From NCBI RefSeq assembly GCF_050176255.1, contig NZ_JBFXIE010000035.1: 36,050 bases of DNA; one strand, given 5' to 3'. The stretch is from JBFXIE01 sp050176255. GTDB lineage: Bacteria > Pseudomonadota > Gammaproteobacteria > Burkholderiales > Burkholderiaceae_C. The notes beneath the pieces were generated by a model, which was not told the origin of the DNA, did not search any database, and was given only the letters and a program-made list of their open reading frames with translations. Positions 30,888 to 36,050 of the stretch are shown piece after piece; the stretch's first letter is position 1; each line of letters starts with the position of its first letter. The position numbers and the translations under genes are program-made.

Positions 30888-31547
30888 TTACTCTGCGCCG
30901 CCGCGGCGAAACACCAGCAGGCGGTTGTTGGCGGGCATGGCGTGGTCGTGCGCCAGCGCCAGACCATGCTGCGCCGCCAGTGCCACGATGTCTTCAAAGT
31001 GGCGGATGCCGCTGCGCGGGTCGCGCTGGCGCAGCCACGCATCAAAGTCGCGGTTGCTGTCGCTGGTGTAGGTGCCGCCGTAGTTGAAGGGGCCGTACAG
31101 CGCCAGCACGCCGCCCGGCGGCAGATGGGCGCCCGCCAGCGCAAACAGCCGTTGCACCAGCGGCCAGGCCACGATGTGCGCGGTGTTGCTGCTGAAGACG
31201 CCGTCGAAAGGCGTGCCATCTGGCCCGCCCTGTGGCCAGTCGCTGTGGGCCAGGTCCAGCAGCAGCGGCGGGCGCAGGTTGGGCGCCGGGTGCTGCGCAT
31301 GCCAGGCGCGAATGGCGGCGTGGTTGTCCGCCAGGTCGCTGGTTTGCCAGATGAGGTGCGGCAGGCGCGGCGCAAAGTACACGCTGTGCTGGCCCGTGCC
31401 CGAGCCCACCTCCAGCACCTGCCGCCGGTCGGCAAAGGCCTGCTGCAGCACGGCCAGGATGGGCGTCTGGTTGTTCTCGCAGGCTTGGGAAAACGGCAGC
31501 GGGTGGGGCAGGGGATGCGGCACGGGGTGCGACACGGGTTGCGTCAT
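30888..31547 (-). CDS. DUF938 SAM-dependent methyltransferase
   Basis: A 219-residue class I methyltransferase of the DUF938 group. The SAM-binding motif LEVGSGTGQHSVYFA (about residues 43-57) is followed by the aspartate-rich LLLDLAHSDWP and VFSSNTAHIV, conserved in the family. Target and pathway are unknown. The ATG at 31547 gives an N-terminus with a His-Pro repeat (VSHPVPHPLPHPLP, encoded by a short tandem stretch at about 31500-31545), which may be linker-like. It is followed closely upstream by the dehydrogenase gene on the same strand, 28 bp away, so the two could be co-transcribed, though no functional link is apparent. Confidence 0.85.
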   Translation of the reverse strand: MTQPVSHPVPHPLPHPLPFSQACENNQTPILAVLQQAFADRRQVLEVGSGTGQHSVYFAPRLPHLIWQTSDLADNHAAIRAWHAQHPAPNLRPPLLLDLAHSDWPQGGPDGTPFDGVFSSNTAHIVAWPLVQRLFALAGAHLPPGGVLALYGPFNYGGTYTSDSNRDFDAWLRQRDPRSGIRHFEDIVALAAQHGLALAHDHAMPANNRLLVFRRGGAE

Positions 31548-31575
31548 GGCGGCTGTGTCAGCGCAGGGGCATGCC

Positions 31576-32664
31576 TCAGGCCCGCGCAATGCAGGCGGCA
31601 ATGGCTTCGCCCACCTGCGTGGTGTTGGCCGTGCCGCCCAGGTCGGGTGTGCGCGGGCCGTTTTTGATGACCTCTTCGATGGCCGCCACGATGGCGTCGT
31701 GCGCTGCGCGCCCGGCGCCCTGGCCGTGGGTCAGAAAGTCCAGCATCAGCGCGCCCGACCAGATCATCGCGATGGGGTTGGCAATGTTTTGGCCGTAGAT
31801 GTCGGGCGCCGAGCCGTGCACCGGCTCGAACAGGCTGGGAAAGGTGCGCTCGGGGTTCAGGTTGGCCGATGGCGCCAGGCCGATGGTGCCGGTGGTGGCG
31901 GGCCCCAGGTCGCTCAGGATGTCGCCGAACAGGTTGGTGGCGGCCACCACGTCAAAGCGCCCAGGCTGCAGCACGAAGCGCGCGGTGAGGATGTCGATGT
32001 GCTGCTTGTCCAGCGCCACATCGGGGTAGTGCTGGTGCATGGCGTCGGCCTGCCTGTCCCACCAGGGCATGCTGATGGCGATGCCGTTGCTCTTGGTGGC
32101 CAGGGTGACATGCTTGCGCGGGCGGCTTTGCGCCAGCTCGAAGGCAAACTTCAGCAGCCGCTCGGCGCCCTTGCGGCTGAAAACCGACTCTTGAATCACG
32201 ATCTCGCGGTCGGTGCCTTCGTACATGATGCCGCCCAGCGAGGTGTATTCGCCCTCGGTGTTCTCGCGCACCACCAGGTAGTCGATGTCGCCGGGCTTGC
32301 GGCCCGCCAGCGGGCAGGGCACGCCCTCAAAAAGGCGCACGGGGCGCAGGTTGATGTACTGGTCAAACTCGCGGCGAAACTTGAGCAAGCTTCCCCACAG
32401 CGACACATGGTCGGGCACGGTGGCGGGCCAGCCCACGGCGCCAAACAGGATGGCGTCCATGCCGGCAAGCTGCGCTTTCCAGTCGGCGGGCATCATCTGG
32501 CCGTGCTGTGCGTAGTAGTCGCAGTGTGCCCAGTCAAAGTGGTGCAGTTGCAGCGCCAGCCCAAAGCGCGCTGCGGCGGCCTGCACGGCGCGCAGGCCCT
32601 CGGGCATGACCTCGCGGCCGATGCCGTCTCCAGCGATGACGGCGATTTTTTGCGGGGCGGACAT
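31576..32664 (-). CDS. Tartrate / D-malate dehydrogenase-type enzyme
   Basis: A 362-residue NAD-dependent decarboxylating dehydrogenase of the isopropylmalate/isocitrate fold. The N-terminus is IAVIAGDGIGREVMPEG. Catalytic-loop motifs include RENTEGEYTSLGGIMYEGTDRE, ATKSNGIAISMPWWDR and LFGDILSDLGPATTGTIGLAPSAN. The tartrate-dehydrogenase (TtuC/DmlA) group differs from LeuB by the YEGTDRE and NGIAISM segments, which are present. Such enzymes oxidise D-malate or L-tartrate. I cannot separate these substrates by eye. A strong terminator for yqeY precedes it on the same strand, so it has its own promoter. Confidence 0.85.
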   Translation of the reverse strand: MSAPQKIAVIAGDGIGREVMPEGLRAVQAAAARFGLALQLHHFDWAHCDYYAQHGQMMPADWKAQLAGMDAILFGAVGWPATVPDHVSLWGSLLKFRREFDQYINLRPVRLFEGVPCPLAGRKPGDIDYLVVRENTEGEYTSLGGIMYEGTDREIVIQESVFSRKGAERLLKFAFELAQSRPRKHVTLATKSNGIAISMPWWDRQADAMHQHYPDVALDKQHIDILTARFVLQPGRFDVVAATNLFGDILSDLGPATTGTIGLAPSANLNPERTFPSLFEPVHGSAPDIYGQNIANPIAMIWSGALMLDFLTHGQGAGRAAHDAIVAAIEEVIKNGPRTPDLGGTANTTQVGEAIAACIARA

Positions 32665-32710
32665 GGGCGTTTTCTCCTTGGATTGATGCTCGAATCAGCA
32701 GTGAGGCCAA

Positions 32711-32759
32711 TAAAAACCGGCGGTATGTGCTCTTCTTTCAGGAGCTTTTGTCCGCCGGT
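32711..32759 (-). terminator. Terminator after yqeY
   Basis: Read on the minus strand, ACCGGCGG (rc of 32752-32759) pairs with CCGCCGGT (rc of 32716-32723) around a 28-base loop that itself has a GCTC/GAGC pairing. A run of T (rc of 32711-32715) follows. It lies 17 bp after the yqeY stop. Confidence 0.75.
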
Positions 32760-32776
32760 CCGGGGGCTGGGAGCGC

Positions 32777-33175
32777 TTATCCGGCCAGCGCGGCCTTGAC
32801 GGCGGCAGACACCTGGCCCATGTCGGCCTTGCCGGCCAGGCGGGTCTTGACCACGCCCATCACCTTGCCCATGTCGCCGGCGCCCTTGGCTCCGATCTCA
32901 GCCACGATGGCTTGCACGGCGGTGGCCACTTCTTCGGCCGACATGCGCTCGGGCAGGTAGGCTTGCAGCACGGCCAGCTCGGCCTTTTCCTTGTCGGCCA
33001 GGTCCTGGCGGCCCGCGCCCTCGAAGGCGGTGATGCTGTCCTTGCGCTGCTTGATGAGCTTGTCCACGATGGCGACGATGGCCGCGTCATCCAGCGTGAT
33101 GCGCTCGTCCACCTCTTTTTGCTTCATCGCCGCCTGCAGCAGACGGATGGTGCCCAGGCGCTCGCTATCTTTGGC
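32777..33175 (-). CDS. yqeY: GatB/YqeY domain protein (5' end lost in gap)
   Basis: 132 visible residues plus stop. The visible start AKDSERLGTIRLLQAAMKQKEVDERITLDD and the later ITAFEGAGRQDLADKEKAELAVLQAYLPERMS match YqeY, a protein resembling the C-terminal tRNA-binding part of the GatB amidotransferase subunit. Its function is not well established. About 15-20 N-terminal residues are missing inside the N-run. It lies directly behind rpsU, the common order in proteobacteria. An uninterrupted frame through the N-run to rpsU is an artefact of the gap. Confidence 0.93.
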   Translation of the reverse strand, partial: AKDSERLGTIRLLQAAMKQKEVDERITLDDAAIVAIVDKLIKQRKDSITAFEGAGRQDLADKEKAELAVLQAYLPERMSAEEVATAVQAIVAEIGAKGAGDMGKVMGVVKTRLAGKADMGQVSAAVKAALAG

Positions 33176-33275
33176 NNNNNNNNNNNNNNNNNNNNNNNNN
33201 NNNNNNNNNNNNNNNNNNNNNNNNNNNNNNNNNNNNNNNNNNNNNNNNNNNNNNNNNNNNNNNNNNNNNNNNNNN
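33176..33275. other. Assembly gap of 100 N
   Basis: Exactly 100 N, the standard placeholder for a gap of unknown length. Missing sequence must hold about 29 codons of rpsU, its stop, the spacer and about 15-20 codons of yqeY, so the true gap is probably over 150 bp. Confidence 0.98.
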
Positions 33276-33400
33276 GTGGGCTTTTCGTAGAACTCGCGGG
33301 CGCGCAGGTCGGTCAGCAGACCCAGCTTTTCGATGGTGCGCTTGAAGCGGCGCAGCGCCACGTCATAGGGTTCGTTTTCTTTTACACGGATGGTGGTCAT
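33276..33400 (-). CDS. rpsU: 30S ribosomal protein S21 (3' end lost in gap)
   Basis: 41 visible codons start MTTIRVKENEPYDVALRRFK and continue through LGLLTDLRAREFYEKP, the characteristic N-terminus of S21, a 70-residue small-subunit protein near the mRNA channel. The remaining C-terminal third, typically basic, lies in the N-run. A consensus promoter 120 bp upstream sits at the 3' end of the flavoprotein gene. yqeY follows on the same strand. Confidence 0.95.
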
Positions 33401-33507
33401 TAGCTCATGTATTTCAAATATGCCCGCAGAGGGTTTTCGGGAAGATCGGGCCCAAAAGCCATGCGCGGCGGTTTTGCCCCGTCTCTAACTAGTATTTGGC
33501 CGACGAG

Positions 33508-33523
33508 GCTTTGCCAGCAAAGC
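33508..33523 (-). promoter_or_regulatory. 5'-end hairpin of the rpsU transcript
   Basis: A perfect 7-bp dyad (GCTTTGC-CA-GCAAAGC). The expected rpsU transcription start, about 7 bp after the -10 box, falls at its edge, so the mRNA would begin with a hairpin, which may protect its 5' end. Role is inferred from position only. Confidence 0.35.
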
Positions 33524-33528
33524 GGGGG

Positions 33529-33557
33529 ATTATAGCGGGCCAACCGTGGCGTGGCAA
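33529..33557 (-). promoter_or_regulatory. Promoter of rpsU
   Basis: On the minus strand TTGCCA (rc of 33552-33557), 17 bp, and a perfect TATAAT (rc of 33529-33534). This is a near-consensus sigma-70 promoter. The TAA stop codon of the upstream flavoprotein gene (33530-33532) forms part of the -10 box, so the promoter overlaps the end of that coding sequence. Confidence 0.8.
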
Positions 33558-34801
33558 AGGCCGCCTGGAGGCAGCGCCTGCGCGCAGGCTGCAGCGCTGG
33601 CCCAGGCCCACTGGAAGTTGTAGCCGCCCAGCCAGCCGGTGATGTCCACCACCTCGCCGATGAAGTACAGGCCCGGCTGGGTTTTGCATTCCATGGTCTG
33701 CTGCGACAGCGCGCGCGTGTCCACGCCGCCCAGCGTGACCTCGGCTTTCTTGTAGCCCTCGGTGCCGGTGGGCGTCAGCTGCCAGCGCGCCAGCTGATCG
33801 GCCAGGCGCGCCAGGGCCTTGTCGGCGGCTTCGTTGATGGGGCGCTGCCAGTCCGCGCTCTGGCTGGCCCAGGCGTCGGCCAGGCGGCTGGGCACCAGGG
33901 CGGCCAGTTCGTTGGCGATCAGCTTGCGCGATCGCGCCTTGGCCTGCGCCAGCGCGGCCGGCAGATCCACGCCCGGCGCCAGGTTGATGGACAGCGGTGT
34001 GCCTGGCTGCCAGTAGCTGGAGATTTGCAGCACCGCCGGGCCCGACAGCCCGCGGTGCGTGAACAGCAGGTCCTCCAGAAAGGCCATGCGCTCTTTTTTG
34101 GCGCCGGTGCTGATCTCCACCGGCAGTGCCAGCCCGGCCAGCCGCGCGTAGGGCGCCCACGCCTCGCCGTCAAAGGTCAACGGCACCAGGCCGGGCCGGC
34201 GCTCCACCAGCGGCAGGCCAAACTGCTGCGCCAGCCGGTAGCCCAAATCGGTGGCGCCGATCTTGGGGATGGACAGCCCGCCTGTCGCCACCACCAGGCT
34301 GCGCGCCTGCACGGGGCCGCGGTCGGTATCAATTTGATAGCTGCCAGCGCTTTCCCCGCTTGCCTCACCGGTCAAAAAGGCTACTTTCTTGACGTTGCAA
34401 GGCTGCCAGCGCTGCACTCCGCCGTCGGCACATTCGGCCAGCAGCATGGCGATGATGTCCTCGGCCGACCTATCGGCAAACAGCTGGCCCTTGTGCTTTT
34501 CGTGGAATGCAATGCCGTGCTTTTGCACCAGCGCGATGAAGTCTTGCGGCGTGTAGCGCGACAGGGCAGAGCGGCAAAACTGCGGGTTTTGCCCCACAAA
34601 GTGCTTGTGCGGCGCGCGCACGTCCAGGTCGCGGTTGGTGAAGTTGCAGCGCCCGCCGCCCGAGATGCGGATCTTCTCGGCCACCTTGTCGGCATGGTCG
34701 ATCAGCAGCACCTTCAGCCCGCGCTGGCCCGCCTGCGCGGCGCAAAACAGGCCGGCGGCCCCGGCGCCGATGATGACGGCATCAAAAAAAGCAGTGGACA
34801 C
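33530..34801 (-). CDS. HI0933/BaiN-type FAD-dependent oxidoreductase
   Basis: A flavoprotein of the HI0933/YhiN family, 423 residues from GTG 34801. The FAD-binding dinucleotide motif IIGAGAAGLFCA lies at about residues 10-21, and KIRISGGGRCNFTN is a family signature. LVVATGGLSIPKIGATDLGY and GLSGPAVLQIS follow. The physiological reaction is uncertain; BaiN in Clostridium acts on bile acids. An ATG at 34873 would add 24 residues unlike the family, so the GTG was preferred. Residues about 138-158 are encoded by a repeat copy and vary in the family. Divergent from the thioesterase gene. Confidence 0.88.
   Translation of the reverse strand: MSTAFFDAVIIGAGAAGLFCAAQAGQRGLKVLLIDHADKVAEKIRISGGGRCNFTNRDLDVRAPHKHFVGQNPQFCRSALSRYTPQDFIALVQKHGIAFHEKHKGQLFADRSAEDIIAMLLAECADGGVQRWQPCNVKKVAFLTGEASGESAGSYQIDTDRGPVQARSLVVATGGLSIPKIGATDLGYRLAQQFGLPLVERRPGLVPLTFDGEAWAPYARLAGLALPVEISTGAKKERMAFLEDLLFTHRGLSGPAVLQISSYWQPGTPLSINLAPGVDLPAALAQAKARSRKLIANELAALVPSRLADAWASQSADWQRPINEAADKALARLADQLARWQLTPTGTEGYKKAEVTLGGVDTRALSQQTMECKTQPGLYFIGEVVDITGWLGGYNFQWAWASAAACAQALPPGGLCHATVGPL
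34329..34388 (+). repeat. Dispersed palindromic repeat inside the flavoprotein gene, copy E
   Basis: The plus strand reads CAATTTGATAGCTGCCAGCG, then CTTT, a degenerate centre, and GGTCAAAAAGGCTACTTT. The left half matches the consensus well and the right half is diverged. It encodes about residues 138-158 (GEASGESAGSYQIDT), a Ser/Gly-rich segment between two strands before LVVATGG. Confidence 0.55.
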
Positions 34802-34883
34802 GGTGCGGCAACCTGGCGGGCAAAGCGGGCGATTGTCGCCCAGGCAGGACCAGCGCCGCCATGCCGCGTTCATGGGCGCTTTT

Positions 34884-34889
34884 TACAAT
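34884..34889 (+). promoter_or_regulatory. -10 box of the thioesterase gene, leaderless transcript likely
   Basis: TACAAT ends 6 bp before the ATG at 34896. A transcript starting about 7 bp after the box would begin at or near the start codon, and there is no Shine-Dalgarno, which suggests a leaderless mRNA. The -35 box is not clear. Confidence 0.45.
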
Positions 34890-34895
34890 CGGCGC

Positions 34896-35396
34896 ATGCA
34901 TCTACCCTCGCACCAACTCAGCATGACCGTGCTCATGTCGCCCGACATGGCCAATTTTTCCGGCAACGTCCACGGCGGCGCCATTCTCAAGCTGCTGGAC
35001 CAGGTGGCCTATGCCTGCGCCAGCCGCTATTCGGGCAGCTACGTGGTCACGCTCAGCGTGGATCAGGTGATGTTTCTGCAGCCCATCCACGTGGGCGAGC
35101 TGGTGACCTTTCTGGCCAGCGTCAACCACACGGGTAAGTCGTCGATGGAGATCGGCATCAAGGTGGTGGCCGAGAACATCCGCACCCAGGTGGTGCGGCA
35201 CGTGAACAGCTGCTTTTTTTCGATGGTGGCGGTGGACGATGCCGGCAAACCCACGGCCGTGCCCGCGCTCACCCCCATCAGCTTTGATGAGCGCCGCCGC
35301 TGGGAAGCCGCGCTGCTGCGCAAGGCCCTGCGCAAAGAGCAGGCGCAGCGCTTTGCGCAAATCCGCCAGGCGGCGCAGGCCAGCGCGGCGAGTTGA
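34896..35396 (+). CDS. Acyl-CoA thioesterase, YciA-type hotdog fold
   Basis: A 166-residue hotdog-fold thioesterase. The signature SPDMANFSGNVHGGAILKLLDQVAY contains the conserved N-HGG-D pattern of YciA-type enzymes, which hydrolyse short- to long-chain acyl-CoA. Later strands include SVDQVMFLQPIHVGELVTFLA and GKSSMEIGIKVVAE. A Lys/Arg/Gln-rich C-terminal helix follows. The start has no Shine-Dalgarno and lies close behind a -10-like box. No neighbouring gene suggests a specific substrate. It diverges from the flavoprotein gene. Confidence 0.88.
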   Translation: MHLPSHQLSMTVLMSPDMANFSGNVHGGAILKLLDQVAYACASRYSGSYVVTLSVDQVMFLQPIHVGELVTFLASVNHTGKSSMEIGIKVVAENIRTQVVRHVNSCFFSMVAVDDAGKPTAVPALTPISFDERRRWEAALLRKALRKEQAQRFAQIRQAAQASAAS

Positions 35397-35409
35397 GTTT
35401 TCTCAGCGC

Positions 35410-36050
35410 TCAGAAAACCCTGCCGCCTGCAGCCTGCGCGGGTTCGCTCTGGCCCTGCGCCACGGCCCGGATGCCGCGCACCACGTCGCCAATCACGATC
35501 ACCGAAGGGCTGGCCAGCCCCTCGCGCGCAATGGTGGCCTGCAGCTGGCCCAGCGTGGTCACCGCGTGGCGCTGCTGCGGCAGGCTGACGTACTGAATCA
35601 CGGCGGCGGGCGTGTGCGCGGGCAAGGCGGTGAGCAGCTCGTGCTGGATGTGGGCGCAGCCCGCCACGCCCATGTAGATGACCAGGGTCAGGCGTGCGTC
35701 GCGCGCGGTGGCGGCCAGCTGGCGCCAGTCGGTGGCGCTGCTGCCGGGCTTGTGGTGCCCGGTGATGAAGACCACGCCGTGCGCATGCTCGCGGTGCGTG
35801 AGCGGCGCGCCCAGCAGCGTCATGCCCGCCAGACCCGCGGTGATGCCGTTGACCACCTGCACGGCAATGCCCGCGGCGCGCAGGTGCTCCACCTCTTCGC
35901 CGCCGCGGCCAAAGATGAACGGGTCGCCCCCCTTCAGGCGCACCACCGTCTCGCCACCCTGCACGGCCTGCACCATCAGCTTTTCGATGAACGCCTGGGG
36001 CGTGCTTTTGCAGCCGCCGCGCTTGCCTACGTGCACAACGCGCGCGCTGG
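35410..36050 (-). CDS. cobA: Uroporphyrinogen-III C-methyltransferase (partial)
   Basis: The C-terminal 213 residues of a SUMT-type methyltransferase, cut by the window end. It has VVRLKGGDPFIFGRGGEE, the SAM-binding and substrate motif, then the GITAGLAGMTLLGAPLTHRE and FITGHHKP segments. SUMT makes precorrin-2 with two methylations of uroporphyrinogen III, for siroheme and cobalamin. The C-terminus GGRVF is near the family end, with no fused CysG dehydrogenase visible on this side; a fusion partner could only lie upstream. The thioesterase gene ends 14 bp away on the other strand. Confidence 0.92.
   Translation of the reverse strand, partial: SARVVHVGKRGGCKSTPQAFIEKLMVQAVQGGETVVRLKGGDPFIFGRGGEEVEHLRAAGIAVQVVNGITAGLAGMTLLGAPLTHREHAHGVVFITGHHKPGSSATDWRQLAATARDARLTLVIYMGVAGCAHIQHELLTALPAHTPAAVIQYVSLPQQRHAVTTLGQLQATIAREGLASPSVIVIGDVVRGIRAVAQGQSEPAQAAGGRVF

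Noticed and set aside
1..36050. CRISPR array, rRNA or tRNA genes, prophage
   Set aside because: No regular direct repeats with spacers, no cloverleaf or rRNA motifs, and no phage structural genes were found.

Overview
The window is GC-rich bacterial chromosome that looks like a betaproteobacterium of the family Comamonadaceae (Acidovorax / Diaphorobacter / Comamonas type). The reasons are the FlhDC flagellar master regulator, an EF-P/EarP rhamnosylation pair, a Bug-type solute receptor beside CoA-transferase and lyase genes, the VC_2705-type symporter pair, and two kinds of short dispersed repeat that I associate with this family. No rRNA, tRNA or CRISPR array was seen. A run of 100 N (33176-33275) is an assembly gap.

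Layout. 1-2553: end of ppc, a GC-rich hairpin repeat, and a YccS-like membrane protein. 2648-4631: flhDC (minus) diverging from ahpC. 4738-6294: ahpF, separated from ahpC by a terminator. 6533-9935: PEP-synthase regulator (minus) diverging from ppsA. 9955-12352: two-subunit sodium/solute symporter directly behind ppsA. 12472-12975: small unknown protein. 13083-15834 (minus): lysR - earP - efp. 15955-19191: CoA-transferase, HMG-CoA-lyase-like enzyme and solute receptor, divergent from the LysR gene. 19291-20749: YgjP-like metalloprotein and murI. About 20870-29880 looks accessory: an IS256-family transposase remnant, two lipoprotein peptidase genes on the minus strand, a divergent LuxR-type response regulator and histidine kinase, and a further unknown lipoprotein. 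29883-36050 returns to housekeeping genes: GNAT-Rnk fusion, DUF938 methyltransferase, tartrate/malate-type dehydrogenase, yqeY, rpsU, HI0933-type flavoprotein, thioesterase and a SUMT methyltransferase.

Two observations stand out. First, a 21-bp sequence of form TCCCTG-N6-GGTAATTTG occurs three times: as both arms of a large palindrome between the lipoprotein-peptidase operon and the two-component system, and once before the downstream lipoprotein gene. On the response-regulator and lipoprotein sides it lies 60-61 bp before the start codon. On the peptidase side it lies 123 bp away, but a copy of a dispersed repeat of about 57 bp sits in between. In both palindrome orientations a TACSAT hexamer begins 44 bp from the site edge. 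This suggests one regulon: a membrane kinase and response regulator controlling three surface lipoproteins, two of them peptidases.

Second, a palindromic repeat (core of type AGCT-n4-GCGCTT-n5-AAGCGC) occurs about nine times. Some copies lie between genes, but others appear to lie inside open coding sequences (earP twice, murI, the HI0933-type flavoprotein) and to be translated as in-frame peptide inserts. This resembles the Rickettsia palindromic elements.

Metabolic links: ppsA, its regulator and the adjacent symporter fit uptake of a gluconeogenic C2/C3 acid. The CoA-transferase, lyase and receptor fit uptake and cleavage of a branched dicarboxylic acid. ahpC and ahpF form the alkyl hydroperoxide reductase system.
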